A DNA stretch of 64,000 nucleotides from contig JACPDR010000013.1 in assembly GCA_016183935.1 (NCBI GenBank), positions 37,710 to 101,709 on the forward strand. Direction: 5' to 3'. The stretch's first letter is position 1, and each line of letters opens with the position of its first letter. This DNA is from Caulobacterales bacterium. GTDB lineage: Bacteria > Pseudomonadota > Alphaproteobacteria > Caulobacterales > Caulobacteraceae. The notes under the pieces were generated by a model. It saw only the letters and a program-made list of their open reading frames with translations, was not told the DNA's origin and did not search any database. The position numbers were made by a program, and so were the translations under genes. This document shows positions 34,857 through 44,030 of the stretch, piece by piece.

Positions 34857-37211
34857 TCAAAGCCGAACCGCCCGGAGTCGCAGCGCATTGGCGATGACGC
34901 TGACGGAGGACAGGGCCATGGCCAGCGCCGCCAGGGCCGGCGACAGCAGCAGGCCGAAGACCGGATACAACAGCCCGGCCGCGACCGGGATGCCGAGCGT
35001 GTTGTAGCCGAAGGCGAACACGAGGTTCTGGCGGATGTTGCCCATCACCGCCTTCGACAGCCTGCGCGCCCTCACGATGCCCTGGAGATCGCCCCCCAGC
35101 AGGGTGACGCCGGCGCTCTCGATCGCCACGTCCGACCCCGCGCCCATGGCCACCCCGACGTCGGCGGCGGCCAGGGCCGGGGCGTCGTTGACCCCGTCGC
35201 CGGCCATGGCCACGACCCGGCCCTCGGCGCGCAGACGCTCGACCACGGACGCCTTGTCCTGCGGCAGGACCTCGGCCTGGACATCGTCTATGCCTAGCCG
35301 GCGCGCGACCGCCTCGGCCGTCGTGCGGTTGTCGCCCGTCATCATCACCAGGCGCAGCCCCGCCGCCTTCAGATCGCGGATGGCCGCCGCGGTCGTCGCC
35401 TTGACCGGATCGGCGATGCCCAGAACGCCGGCCACGGCTCCATCCACGGCCACGAAGATGGCGGTGGCCCCATCCTGGCGGAGCGCCTCGGCCTCGGCCT
35501 CGAGCGGCGTAACGTCGATGTCGATCTCCTTGAGATAGCGGCCGTTGCCGAGCGTCACGCGGCTACCGTCGACCACCCCGGTGACGCCGCGCCCGACCGG
35601 GCTGTCGAACTCCGACGCCTCCGACAGCACCAAATCCCGGTCGCTCGCGGCGCGGACGATGGCGTCGGCCAACGGGTGCTCGCTGCTCCGCTCCAGGCTG
35701 GCGGAAAGGCGCAAAAGCTCGACCTCGTCGAAACCGGCGGCGGGCCGGATCGCCGTGACCGACGGGCGTCCCTCGGTCAGGGTGCCGGTCTTGTCGAGCA
35801 CCAGGGTGTCGACCTTTTCGAAACGCTCCAGCGCCTCGGCGTTCTTGATCAACACCCCGGCGTGGGCGCCGCGCCCTACCCCGACCATGATGGAGATGGG
35901 CGTGGCCAGGCCCAGGGCGCATGGACAGGCGATGATCAGCACCGAGACCGCGGCGACCAGGGCGTAGGACAGGCGTGGTTCAGGACCGACCAAGCCCCAG
36001 ACGATTGCGGCGAGAACCGCGATCCCGATTACAGCCGGCACAAACCAGCCCGACACCTTGTCGGCCAGACGCTGGATCGGCGCGCGGCTGCGCTGGGCCT
36101 GGGCCACCATCTGGACGATCTGCGCCAGAAGGGTGTCGGCGCCCACCTTGTCGGCTCGCATCACGAACGAGCCGGTCTTGTTGAGGGATCCGGCGACGAC
36201 CTTGTCGCCGACGTCCTTGGTCACCGGCATGGATTCACCCGTGACGAGGGACTCGTCGATGGTCACCCGGCCGTCCAGGATCTCGCCGTCGACCGCCACC
36301 TTCTCGCCGGGGCGGACGCGCAGCCGGTCTCCGACGACGACCAGGTCGAGCGTAACGTCTTCGTCGCCGCCGTCGTCACGCACCCGACGCGCGGTTTTCG
36401 GGGCCAGATCCAGCAGCGCCCGGATGGCTCCGGAGGTCTGTTCGCGCGCCCGCAACTCCAGGATCTGGCCCACCAGAACCAGGACGGTGATGATCGCCGC
36501 CGCCTCGAAATAGACCGGCGCGCTGCCGTCCATCCGCCGCACCGCAGCCGGGAACAGATCCGGCGCCAGAACCGCGACCACGCTGTAGATCCAGGCCGCG
36601 CCGACGCCGATGGCGATCAGGGTGAACATGTTGAGGCTGCGGTTGCGGAGGGAAGCCCAGCCCCGCTGGAAGAACGGCCAGCCGGCCCACAGCACCACGG
36701 GCGTCGCCAAGGCCAACTGGATCCAGTTGGAGGTCTGACCGGGGATCCGCATCGCCAGTCCGGTCAGATGGCCGCCCATCTCGAGCGCGAAGACCGGCAG
36801 CGTCAAGACAGCGCCGACCCAGAGGCGGCGGGTGAAATCGATCAATTCGTGATTGACCGGAGCCTCCGCGGTGACGGTCTCCGGCTCCAGCGCCATGCCG
36901 CAGATCGGGCACGAGCCGGGGCCTTCCTGTCGCACCTCCGGATGCATCGGGCAGGTGTAGATGGCTCCCGGAATGACGGGCGCCGGCTCCGGCGCCCCGC
37001 CGAGATAGCGGTCCGGATCGGCGACGAATTTGGTCCGGCAGCCCGCCGAACAGAAGAAGTAGTCCTGGCCCTCGTGGGCGGCCCGATGCGCGGCGGTCGC
37101 CGGATCGACGGTCATGCCGCAGACTGGATCGACCGCCTTCGCCCCGCTGTCCGCCGATTTGGTCGAACAGCAGCTGTGACCGGCCGGATGCGGATGTGAG
37201 GGCGTGGACAT
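34857..37211 (-). CDS. Cu(I)-exporting P1B-type ATPase
   Basis: 784 aa. A His/Cys-rich N-terminus is followed by a YHS domain ([11 protein letters not shown], about residues 28-70) and a heavy-metal-binding domain ([22 protein letters not shown], about 85-110). The ATPase core carries TGES, the ion-site CPC ([13 protein letters not shown]), DKTGTLT, HP in [15 protein letters not shown] and [10 protein letters not shown]. It pumps Cu(I), possibly Ag(I), from cytosol to periplasm. A CsoR-type operator and csoR lie divergently upstream. It would often be called copA or copF; I leave the symbol blank to avoid confusion with the oxidase. Confidence 0.94.
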   Translation of the reverse strand: MSTPSHPHPAGHSCCSTKSADSGAKAVDPVCGMTVDPATAAHRAAHEGQDYFFCSAGCRTKFVADPDRYLGGAPEPAPVIPGAIYTCPMHPEVRQEGPGSCPICGMALEPETVTAEAPVNHELIDFTRRLWVGAVLTLPVFALEMGGHLTGLAMRIPGQTSNWIQLALATPVVLWAGWPFFQRGWASLRNRSLNMFTLIAIGVGAAWIYSVVAVLAPDLFPAAVRRMDGSAPVYFEAAAIITVLVLVGQILELRAREQTSGAIRALLDLAPKTARRVRDDGGDEDVTLDLVVVGDRLRVRPGEKVAVDGEILDGRVTIDESLVTGESMPVTKDVGDKVVAGSLNKTGSFVMRADKVGADTLLAQIVQMVAQAQRSRAPIQRLADKVSGWFVPAVIGIAVLAAIVWGLVGPEPRLSYALVAAVSVLIIACPCALGLATPISIMVGVGRGAHAGVLIKNAEALERFEKVDTLVLDKTGTLTEGRPSVTAIRPAAGFDEVELLRLSASLERSSEHPLADAIVRAASDRDLVLSEASEFDSPVGRGVTGVVDGSRVTLGNGRYLKEIDIDVTPLEAEAEALRQDGATAIFVAVDGAVAGVLGIADPVKATTAAAIRDLKAAGLRLVMMTGDNRTTAEAVARRLGIDDVQAEVLPQDKASVVERLRAEGRVVAMAGDGVNDAPALAAADVGVAMGAGSDVAIESAGVTLLGGDLQGIVRARRLSKAVMGNIRQNLVFAFGYNTLGIPVAAGLLYPVFGLLLSPALAALAMALSSVSVIANALRLRAVRL

Positions 37212-37241
37212 GGCGGGCTCCTTGAACAGCTGGATGCCAGA

Positions 37242-37259
37242 TATACCCTATAGGGGTAT
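37242..37259 (+). promoter_or_regulatory. CsoR-type copper operator
   Basis: TATACCCTATAGGGGTAT between the divergent Cu-ATPase and csoR genes, a G-tract palindrome of the kind bound by CsoR repressors. Binding of apo-CsoR would silence both directions until Cu(I) is present. Confidence 0.75.
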
Positions 37260-37311
37260 CGCGCAAGGCGCCGTACTGAGGTAGGATTGAACGATCAGAA
37301 CGAGGAATTGG

Positions 37312-37587
37312 ATGCAGACGGAAACCAAACCCAAGGTGTTGAACCGCCTGAACCGGATCGAGGGGCAGGTGCGCGGCATCGCCCGGATGGTCGAGGAGGA
37401 CCGTTACTGCGTGGAGGTCCTGACCCAGCTCCAAGCGGTGCGGGCGGCCCTGCTGCGCGTCGAAAGCGAGGTTCTGAAAGACCACCTCGACCACTGCGTC
37501 ATGGGGGCGATGACCGGCGACGATCTCGCCGACCGCAAGGCCAAGGCCAGCGAACTGATCGAACTTCTCGGTCGCGCCACGCGCTAG
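37312..37587 (+). CDS. csoR: CsoR-type Cu(I)-sensing repressor
   Basis: 91 aa, DUF156 family: LNRLNRIEGQVRGIARMVEE then RYCVEVLTQLQAVRAALLRVE and HLDHCV. Ligand residues C33, H58 and C62 have the C-x24-H-x3-C spacing of CsoR (C36, H61, C65), which favours Cu(I) over the Ni sensor RcnR or formaldehyde sensor FrmR. It is divergent from the Cu-ATPase, with the operator in between. Confidence 0.9.
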   Translation: MQTETKPKVLNRLNRIEGQVRGIARMVEEDRYCVEVLTQLQAVRAALLRVESEVLKDHLDHCVMGAMTGDDLADRKAKASELIELLGRATR

Positions 37588-37742
37588 CGACCGGGCCTCG
37601 CATGTCCCGCCGGAGCGGTTCGGCGGCTTGCCGAGATATCCTCTGACGCCCGGATGCGTCGCGCATGAGGGCTGTCAGCATCCGATGCGTAACCCAATTA
37701 GGCGGCGCGTCCTGTCCCGCCCGCCTTGGGGGGCCATCGCTC

Positions 37743-38867
37743 ATGACGTCCGTACCGCCGACCCGCGACGGCTACCCCGCCGAGCTGAGGGCGCTGACCA
37801 GTCTGCGGGCCTTCCTGGCGGTGGGGGTGGTGCTGTTCCACTATCAGCTCCAGTGGGACCCGGCTCTGGGCTTCAGTCCGATCATCGAGCGAAGCCGCCT
37901 GGCGGTGGACGCCTTCTTCATGCTGTCGGGCTTCATCCTGGCTCACGTCTACGGCCCGGCCTTCGCCGCCGGGACCTTCAGCTACAGGCGCTTCCTCGTG
38001 GCCCGCCTGGCGCGGCTCTACCCCCTGCACGTCACCGTGCTGATGGGGGTGCTGGTCATGGTCGTGGGCGCCACCGCGGCCGGGGTCCGGTTCGAAGCCG
38101 ACAGCTATTCGCCGTTCGCCTTCTTCCAGACCCTGTTCCTCGTCCAGGCCTGGTTCCCGACGGACACCGAACTCCACTGGAGCGGACCGAGCTGGTCGCT
38201 GTCGGCGGAATGGTTCGCCTATCTGCTGTTTCCCGCCTATGCATGGCTGGCCCTGCGGTTCCGGACCCGCCCCTGGGCATTGCTCGGGATCGGGGCGGTG
38301 GCTTTCGTCGCCATCGACGCCCTGTATGTCCAGGCGTTCGGCAAGGTCCTGCCCCGGGCCGAGGATTCGCTCGGCATCCTGCGGATCGTCCCGGAATTCC
38401 TGATCGGCATGGCGCTTTATGCGCTGGGCCATCGCTGGCGCTGGAGCCGGCCGGTGGCCGCCGCCGCCGCCCTGTTGACGACCGCGCTCCTGCTCGGCGC
38501 AATGCAGCTGTCGCTGGACGACCGCATCATCGTCGCCCTCGCCGCCCCCGTGATCCTGACCTGGTCCCTGCTCGCACGCGCGGACTGCGAGGGTCCCCTC
38601 GCCGCCCCGGCGCTGGTCTTCGCCGGCGAGGCGTCCTTCGCCCTCTATCTCGTGCACATGCCCGTCATCGTAGCCTTCAAGGGCGTTGTCGCCGAACTGC
38701 GCGGCATCGACAGCGCGTTCCGGATCACGCCGGTCGAACTGACGGGATTGTTCGTCGCCACCGCCCTGATCGCGATCGCCCTGCATCTGCTCGTCGAGAA
38801 GCCCGGCCGAACCTGGATTCGACGCCGGCTCGAAGGCCGCCGGGCCGAGCCCGCCGCGCCGGCCTGA
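37743..38867 (+). CDS. Acyltransferase-3 family membrane protein
   Basis: 374 aa, about ten membrane segments. It starts ELRALTSLRAFLAVGVVLFHYQLQW with the conserved R-x10-H motif (FHY), then DAFFMLSGFILAHVYG and WSLSAEWFAYLLFP. Such enzymes transfer acyl groups to cell-surface sugars. A role in metal resistance is not established; surface modification is a possibility. The ATG at 37743 directly begins the family region. A second, different acyltransferase-3 lies at 43995..45137. Confidence 0.87.
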   Translation: MTSVPPTRDGYPAELRALTSLRAFLAVGVVLFHYQLQWDPALGFSPIIERSRLAVDAFFMLSGFILAHVYGPAFAAGTFSYRRFLVARLARLYPLHVTVLMGVLVMVVGATAAGVRFEADSYSPFAFFQTLFLVQAWFPTDTELHWSGPSWSLSAEWFAYLLFPAYAWLALRFRTRPWALLGIGAVAFVAIDALYVQAFGKVLPRAEDSLGILRIVPEFLIGMALYALGHRWRWSRPVAAAAALLTTALLLGAMQLSLDDRIIVALAAPVILTWSLLARADCEGPLAAPALVFAGEASFALYLVHMPVIVAFKGVVAELRGIDSAFRITPVELTGLFVATALIAIALHLLVEKPGRTWIRRRLEGRRAEPAAPA

Positions 38868-39254
38868 TCGGCGATAGCCGAGGCGACGGCCGAAGGGTGG
38901 CGCACAGCGGCCGCGCGGCTTGGCGTCGGCCCGTGACGAAGCCATCTCGCGGTCGGTCCGGCTTCGCCGGCCACAGGTCCGCTCCGTCGTTAGCCCGTCC
39001 CTGAGTGACCGCGCGCATCCCGGGCGTCTGGGAACGGCGCGCCGTCCACCGCGTTTGACGCGCGGTTCGCCATCGACCGCGAGCCGTTTCTGCTGGGCCC
39101 CGCCGCGAGACGTCGCGGCGGGGCTTTCCCGCCCGACCTCGCACCTGGCGGCGCTGGCCAGCCGGGCCTCGCCGTCCGCCCCTCAAACAAGCAAAGCCCT
39201 GGCGGTGGACCCTGACGGCGCCGGACCATCGACATTGTTGGCCGGTGTCCTGGC
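38868..39254. other. Non-coding stretch with one hairpin
   Basis: 387 nt without a supported gene on either strand. The only feature I see is the GC-rich hairpin at 39097..39127. Frames through it are antisense-like and lack a start with a ribosome-binding site. Confidence 0.5.
39097..39127 (+). terminator. Hairpin, probable terminator
   Basis: A 12-bp perfect stem GCCCCGCCGCGA / TCGCGGCGGGGC with GACG loop, followed by TTT on the + strand. It lies 230 nt after the acyltransferase gene. The T tract is short, so efficiency is uncertain. Confidence 0.6.
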
Positions 39255-39470
39255 CTAGATTGGCCAGACCCTGCGCATCCGGCTTCCCCGATCCGGGGAC
39301 ATCACGCCGCTGGGGCGGCCTTTCGCCCGCGCGTCCCGGGCGAGCCGGATGGCGGCTTCTTCAGCATCCACCTGGTAGTCGAAACTTCCACGCGTGATCC
39401 CATCAGACATGACCGTCCAGCGGTCGCCAGTCCTCACCACGAAAAGTTCGGCGATTTCGTCCGCCACCAC
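39255..39470 (-). CDS. Small DUF2188-like protein
   Basis: 71 aa from a GTG with GAGGAA a few nt upstream; a second GTG follows immediately. The pattern LFVVRTGDRWTVMSDG, then AEEAAIRLARDARAKG, resembles DUF2188 proteins: a short beta-hairpin with an aromatic, then a helix containing an Arg-rich AIxxAR motif. Function unknown. It stands alone on the minus strand among copper genes, so it could be a decayed or spurious gene. Confidence 0.5.
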   Translation of the reverse strand: MVADEIAELFVVRTGDRWTVMSDGITRGSFDYQVDAEEAAIRLARDARAKGRPSGVMSPDRGSRMRRVWPI

Positions 39471-39745
39471 TGCTTCCTCGATGCGCGCCGCTCGTACGAT
39501 CGCCTCGGATGATCCAGAGCATAGTCCAGCGTCTCGCCCAAACCACCCTTTGAGGCTGACGGCCGGATCCCCGTCCAGGCGAAGGCGATGTCCCCGCCAC
39601 GCGCGACGCGCAGTGGAATCGCAGTCTGAGCGTTGACCGTCAGTCCCGCCCGCCTTTGAAGACCCGATTTCGAATACATCCTGCGGACCGGAACGGTCAG
39701 TCCGGCGGGCGGCTGTCTGATCACCCCGACAACAAGGAGCGCGTC

Positions 39746-40147
39746 ATGCACGCCCAGGAAATGATCGCCACCCATCCGCACGTCCAAGGCTCGGTCAACG
39801 CCGCGCTCATCCGCTGTATCGACGAGTGCTACGACTGCGCCCAGGCCTGCGTCATCTGCGCCGACGCCTGCCTCGGCGAGGAGATGGTGCAGAGCCTGCT
39901 GCAATGCATCCGCCTCAACCAGGACTGCGCCGACCTGTGCGCGGCCGCCGGCGCGATCGCCTGGCGGCGCACCGGATCGAACGAGACCGTTATCAGGGCG
40001 ACGCTGCAGGCCTGCGCCGAAGCGTGTCGCGTCTGCGCCGAGGAATGTGAGCGCCATGCGAAGATGCATGAGCATTGCCGCATCAGCGCGGACTCCTGCC
40101 GCCGGTGCGAAGACGCCTGCACCGCCGCCATTCAGACCGTCCAGTAG
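39746..40147 (+). CDS. Four-helix-bundle copper-binding protein (DUF326)
   Basis: 133 aa with 17 Cys arranged along four helices (CIDECYDCAQACVICADAC, CADLCAAAG, CAEACRVCAEEC, CRRCEDAC). It is a close paralogue of 12151..12564 with the same MH-x-Q-x-MI-x-THPHVQGS beginning. It is probably a cytosolic Cu(I) store. AAGGAGC lies 6 nt before the ATG. No ECF-type promoter motif is found upstream, unlike its paralogue. Confidence 0.87.
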   Translation: MHAQEMIATHPHVQGSVNAALIRCIDECYDCAQACVICADACLGEEMVQSLLQCIRLNQDCADLCAAAGAIAWRRTGSNETVIRATLQACAEACRVCAEECERHAKMHEHCRISADSCRRCEDACTAAIQTVQ

Positions 40148-40211
40148 GAGCTAAGACGAAGCGCCTGATCCTCGCCGCCGCCTTGATCTGAGGCTCCTCG
40201 GATGCGCGGAC

Positions 40212-40430
40212 TTAGCCGCAACAACCCTTTCCGTCGACCTGGACGGGCGGACACGGCGCGTCGGCATAGGAGCAGAAGACGCAGCAGTCGCCGGGCTTGG
40301 GCTTCAGCTGGGCGGCGCAGCCGATGCAGTCGTAGAACCAGATGCAGGCATCGGTCGGCATGGTCTCGACCGCGACATGGCCGCAGTGCGGGCAGGTCAA
40401 CGTCGATTGCAGCAAGATCGCCGAGCTCAT
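40212..40430 (-). CDS. GDCCVxC-domain small Cys-rich protein
   Basis: 72 aa with many cysteines: TCPHCGH, FYDCIGC, then the family signature GDCCVFCSY and a terminal CPP-x8-CCG. GDCCVxC proteins are encoded next to MerT-like transporters and are thought to handle soft metals such as Hg(II). It overlaps the MerT-like gene by 4 nt (ATGA) and is second in a minus-strand pair controlled by the divergent merR. Confidence 0.82.
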   Translation of the reverse strand: MSSAILLQSTLTCPHCGHVAVETMPTDACIWFYDCIGCAAQLKPKPGDCCVFCSYADAPCPPVQVDGKGCCG

Positions 40431-40813
40431 CGCAGGGCCGCCAAGCGGAGCATGGCCCAAGGTTCGATGAAGGGCCCCCAGGCGAGAGACAGGGCGACCA
40501 GCACCGTGGCGGTCGCCAGCAACCCGACGGCCAGCCGTGACGGCCGGGGACAGGCGGCGTCTGCGCGACAAGTCCTCAGGCGGTGCCAGTGCAGCAGCCA
40601 GCCCCCGGCCAGCACGGCGACGGCCATGAGGGTGATCGCGTGGCGCGCGCCGGCGAAGACGGCGGCGCCGGCGAACGACAGGCCGGCCACCGACAGCGCG
40701 AGCGGCAAGACGCAGCACGCGGCCCAGGCGAACATCGAGGCGAAACCGCTCACGGCGGCCGCCGCACCGGCGGCAACGGGCGGAATGCGGGGAAGTTTGG
40801 GGCCGATCGCCAT
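40427..40813 (-). CDS. MerT-like mercuric/soft-metal uptake protein
   Basis: 128 aa, about three to four membrane helices. The first contains the vicinal pair ACCVLPLALSVAG, as in MerT (SACCVLPLVLV), and a cytosolic loop has C-x5-C (RTCRADAAC). MerT brings Hg(II) into the cytosol for reduction by MerA; no merA, merP or merB is seen in this window. It may therefore serve another metal or work with a distant merA. A MerR-type promoter lies upstream at 40840..40870. Confidence 0.75.
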   Translation of the reverse strand: MAIGPKLPRIPPVAAGAAAAVSGFASMFAWAACCVLPLALSVAGLSFAGAAVFAGARHAITLMAVAVLAGGWLLHWHRLRTCRADAACPRPSRLAVGLLATATVLVALSLAWGPFIEPWAMLRLAALR

Positions 40814-40839
40814 GGGATCTCCAGTCCAGGTTCTGCTAC

Positions 40840-40870
40840 AGGCTACAACCCGTAGCTGCTACAGGATCAA
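40840..40870 (-). promoter_or_regulatory. MerR-type promoter for merT-like operon
   Basis: Minus strand: TTGATC (40870-40865), 19-bp spacer, TAGCCT (40845-40840). The spacer holds the imperfect dyad CTGTAG-CAG-CTACGG. An over-long 19-bp spacer with a central dyad is the hallmark of MerR-activated promoters. Confidence 0.75.
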
Positions 40871-40875
40871 GGGAC

Positions 40876-41310
40876 ATGTCGGCACGAGGCCTGACCATCG
40901 GCCAGCTGGCGCAGAGCGCCGGCGCCAACCTTGAGACCGTCCGCTATTACGAGCGGATCGGCCTGATGCCGGCGCCGCCGAGAACCCACGGCGGACACCG
41001 CAGCTATGCGCCCGAGCATGTTCAGCGCCTGCGGTTCATCCGACGGTCGCGCGAACTTGGATTCGGACTTGACGCCATCCGTCGCCTCATCGCCCTGAGC
41101 GAACCCGGGGTCCAGGCCTGCTGCGAAGTGCGCGACATGGCGCGGGACCACGTGGCGAGCATCGACGCCCGCATCGCCGACTTGCACCGGCTGCGCGGCG
41201 TGCTCCGGCAGGCCGCCGCCGATTGTCGCGACGGCGGGACGGTCCGCTGTCCGGTCATTGAGGTGTTGGGCGGCGGAAGCGAACCCCGGCGGCTCGGTCA
41301 GCGGTCCTGA
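40876..41310 (+). CDS. merR: MerR-family soft-metal sensor
   Basis: 144 aa. N-terminal winged helix (LTIGQLAQSAGANLETVRYYERIGLM), dimer helix, and metal-site cysteines C82, C117 and C125 (ACCEVRD, DCRDGGTVRC), close to MerR C82, C117 and C126. It could sense Hg(II) or Pb(II). It lies between the MerT-like pair (divergent) and the FTR1-type permease (same strand). Both have MerR-type promoters with 19-bp spacers, so one regulator may control both. Confidence 0.88.
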   Translation: MSARGLTIGQLAQSAGANLETVRYYERIGLMPAPPRTHGGHRSYAPEHVQRLRFIRRSRELGFGLDAIRRLIALSEPGVQACCEVRDMARDHVASIDARIADLHRLRGVLRQAAADCRDGGTVRCPVIEVLGGGSEPRRLGQRS

Positions 41311-41383
41311 CCACCCGGCGACGGGGCCGATCTGGCGATCGAGGCCCCAGAACACCGAGCGATCCGAAAAGGCGGCCCCCGTC

Positions 41384-41414
41384 TTGATCCTCTAGCGGCT
41401 TGAGCAAGCATCCT
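41384..41414 (+). promoter_or_regulatory. MerR-type promoter for the FTR1 permease
   Basis: TTGATC (41384-41389), 19-bp spacer with dyad CTCTAG-CGG-CTTGAG, CATCCT (41409-41414), about 35 nt before the permease ATG. Same -35 box and spacing as the promoters at 40840 and 53799. Confidence 0.75.
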
Positions 41415-41450
41415 GCTAGTGAGACCCAATCTCACGAACAGGATACCCCC

Positions 41451-43388
41451 ATGCTGGCGACCCTTCGCCTCCTCCTCGTCCTCGCCGTTCTGCTGGGCGT
41501 CTCGATGCCCCTGCGGGCCGCGGCCCAGGAGGCGACACCCGGGGCGGAGACCGCCTGGCGGCTGCTCGACTACATCGCCGTCGACTATTCCGGCGCCGTC
41601 TCTGGCGGTCGGGTGATCAGCGAGGCGGAGTACGCAGAGATGCGCGAGTTCTCGACCTCGGTGCACACCCGCATCGCCGCCCTGCCGGCGCACGAGGCCC
41701 AGCCCCGGCTCGTCGCGGCGTCGTCCGCGCTGATCTCGGCGGTCGAGGCGCGGGCGGCTCCGGAGACGGTCGCCCGGCAGGCGCGGAGCCTGGCCGACGA
41801 TCTCCTCGCGGCCTATCCGACGCCGCTCGCGCCGCGGGCCATCCCCGATCTGCCGCGCGGCGCGGCGCTCTACGCCGAACAGTGCGCTGTCTGCCATGGG
41901 GCGACCGGCCGCGGCGACGGCCCCGGCGCGGCGGGGCTTGAGCCGCCGGCGATCGCCTTCACCGATCGAGACCGCGCCCGCGAGCGCAGCCTGTTCGGTC
42001 TCTATCAGGTGATTGGCCAGGGCCTGGACGGCACCGCCATGGCGAGCTTCGCCCACCTGTCGATCCAGGATCGATGGGCGCTCGCCTTCTACGTCGGCGG
42101 CTTCGCCTTTCCCGAGGAGACGGGCGGCGCTGGCGAGCGCGCCTGGCGCGACGATCCCGAGCTGCGCGCCGCCGTACCGGACCTGGAGGCCCTGACGCGG
42201 GTCACGCCAGCAACGCTGGCGGCCGGCCTCGGGGAGCCTCGGGCAAACGAAGCGGTCGCCTATCTGCGCAGCCATCCCGAGGTCCTTGCGACCCAGGGAA
42301 CGGACGGCCTGGACTTGGCGCGCCGCAGGCTCGTCGAGAGCCTGGCCGCCTATCGCGCCGGGGACGCGCGCAAGGCCGAGGAGCTGGCGCTCTCGGCCTA
42401 TCTCGACGGTTTCGAGCCTGTGGAGCCGCTGCTGCGGGCCCGCGACGGCAAGCTGATGGCCCGGATCGAGGCCTCGATGGGCGAGCTTCGCGCCAGCGTC
42501 AACCGACGGGCTCCTGCCGAGGAGGTGGCCGGACAGATCACGGCCCTGAGCGGCCTGTTCGACGAGGCCGGGCGGGCGCTCGCGCCCTCCCAGGCCTCGG
42601 CCCTGTCGATATTCCTGGGCGCCTTCACCATCCTGCTGCGCGAGGGGCTGGAGGCCCTGCTGATCGTAATCGCGATGATCGCCTTCCTGCGCAAGGCCGA
42701 GCGCCAGGACGTGCTCCCGTACGTCCACGGCGGCTGGGTCGCCGCCCTCGTCGCGGGGGGCGCCACCTGGGCGGCCGCCACCTGGCTGATCGCCATCAGC
42801 GGGGCCAGCCGCGAACTCACCGAAGGCATCGGTTCGCTCGTTTCCGCCGTGGTGCTCTTGTCCGTCGGAGTGTGGATGCACGGCAAGGCGCAGGCCGGCG
42901 TGTGGCAGGCCTATATCCGCGACAAGCTGTCGGCGGCGCTGTCGAAGCGTTCGGCCTGGTTCCTGTTCCTGCTGGCCTTCATCGTGGTCTATCGCGAGGT
43001 GTTCGAGACCATCCTCTTCTATGCCGCTCTTTGGAGCCAGGGGGCCCAGGGCGCCTTGCTCGGCGGCGCCGCGCTGGCGGTGGCGTGCCTCGTCCTGATC
43101 GCCTGGGGCCTGCTGTTCTTCAGCAAGCGGCTGCCGATCTCGCAATTCTTCGCCTACAGCGCCCTGCTGATCGCCGCCCTTGCCGTGGTCCTGGCGGGCA
43201 AGGGGGTGGCCGGGCTGCAGGAGGCGGGCGTGATGGACGTGCATCCCCTGACCGCCTTGCCCCGCGTCGAAATCCTCGGCCTCTTTCCCACCTGGGAAGG
43301 TCTGACCGCCCAGTTGCTGGCGCTGTCGGTCGTAATCGTTGGCTTCTGGTGGGCGGATCGGAAGGGCCGGGTTCAGGCTCGGGCTTAG
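41451..43388 (+). CDS. Cytochrome c-FTR1 fusion permease, PbrT-like
   Basis: 645 aa. Signal peptide (MLATLRLLLVLAVLLGVSMPLRAAA), a periplasmic helical region, a cytochrome c domain with haem motif CAVCH (about residues 146-150), then a seven-helix FTR1 iron-permease domain (about 390-645) with both REGLEALLI and REVFETILF, the R-E-x-x-E metal motifs. This layout is that of PbrT-type Pb(II)/iron permeases regulated by MerR-family proteins. It probably moves Pb(II) or Fe. The MerR-type promoter at 41384 supports metal-induced expression. A start 17 codons earlier is possible but would break the signal peptide. Confidence 0.87.
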   Translation: MLATLRLLLVLAVLLGVSMPLRAAAQEATPGAETAWRLLDYIAVDYSGAVSGGRVISEAEYAEMREFSTSVHTRIAALPAHEAQPRLVAASSALISAVEARAAPETVARQARSLADDLLAAYPTPLAPRAIPDLPRGAALYAEQCAVCHGATGRGDGPGAAGLEPPAIAFTDRDRARERSLFGLYQVIGQGLDGTAMASFAHLSIQDRWALAFYVGGFAFPEETGGAGERAWRDDPELRAAVPDLEALTRVTPATLAAGLGEPRANEAVAYLRSHPEVLATQGTDGLDLARRRLVESLAAYRAGDARKAEELALSAYLDGFEPVEPLLRARDGKLMARIEASMGELRASVNRRAPAEEVAGQITALSGLFDEAGRALAPSQASALSIFLGAFTILLREGLEALLIVIAMIAFLRKAERQDVLPYVHGGWVAALVAGGATWAAATWLIAISGASRELTEGIGSLVSAVVLLSVGVWMHGKAQAGVWQAYIRDKLSAALSKRSAWFLFLLAFIVVYREVFETILFYAALWSQGAQGALLGGAALAVACLVLIAWGLLFFSKRLPISQFFAYSALLIAALAVVLAGKGVAGLQEAGVMDVHPLTALPRVEILGLFPTWEGLTAQLLALSVVIVGFWWADRKGRVQARA

Positions 43389-43571
43389 GTCCCTGTCCGG
43401 AGGGGTTGGTCGCGGGAGCGTCATAGGGCCAGATCGTTCTCGCCAGTGGCTTGGAGCGGCTGAACCCCACCGCTCGCCGACCGGCAGGCCGAAGCCGGCG
43501 CGACACTCTGGCTGTGGCCAGGCGACGACCCGCGGTTCATGATGCGGGTTACACCTCCAGGAGAGTCCGGA

Positions 43572-44030
43572 ATGGCTCCAAGTTCCTCTCGCCGCGCCCT
43601 TCTGATCGGCCTGCCCCTCGCCGCGTTGGCCGCCGCCGCGCAGGCCGCACCAGACAAGCGGATGACGGCCTACAAGACACCCTGGTGCGGCTGTTGCGGC
43701 GGCTGGATCGCCCACATGCGCCAGGCCGGCTGGACCGTCGAAGTGGTCGAGCGGGACGACCTCGCCCCGATCCGCACCCGGCATGGCATCCCCGACCAGC
43801 TCGCGAGCTGCCACACCGCCGTCGTGGGCGCCTATGCCATCGAGGGCCATGTTCCGGCCGGCGACGTTGACCGGCTGCTGCGCGAACGACCGGCCGCCCG
43901 GGCGCTGAGCGCCCCCGGCATGCCGGCGGGTTCCCCGGGCATGGAGGCGGCGGGCCGCGAGCCCTATACGACCGTGCTGATCCTCAACGACGGCTCAACT
44001 CGCGTGTTCGGCCGCCACAACGGTGCCTGA
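43572..44030 (+). CDS. DUF411 periplasmic metal-binding protein
   Basis: 152 aa. A Tat-like start (SSRRALLIGLPLAALAAAAQAA) precedes a DUF411 domain: YKTPWCGCCGGWIAHM, LASCHTAVVGAYAIEGHVPAGDV, GMPAGSPGME. It is a paralogue of 26290..26763 but with no accessory operon. GGAGAG lies 8 nt before the ATG. Its last 36 nt overlap the convergent acyltransferase gene. Confidence 0.87.
   Translation: MAPSSSRRALLIGLPLAALAAAAQAAPDKRMTAYKTPWCGCCGGWIAHMRQAGWTVEVVERDDLAPIRTRHGIPDQLASCHTAVVGAYAIEGHVPAGDVDRLLRERPAARALSAPGMPAGSPGMEAAGREPYTTVLILNDGSTRVFGRHNGA

Noticed and set aside
40212..41310. A complete mer operon
   Set aside because: No merA (flavoprotein reductase), merP or merB is encoded in the window, so Hg reduction cannot be claimed.
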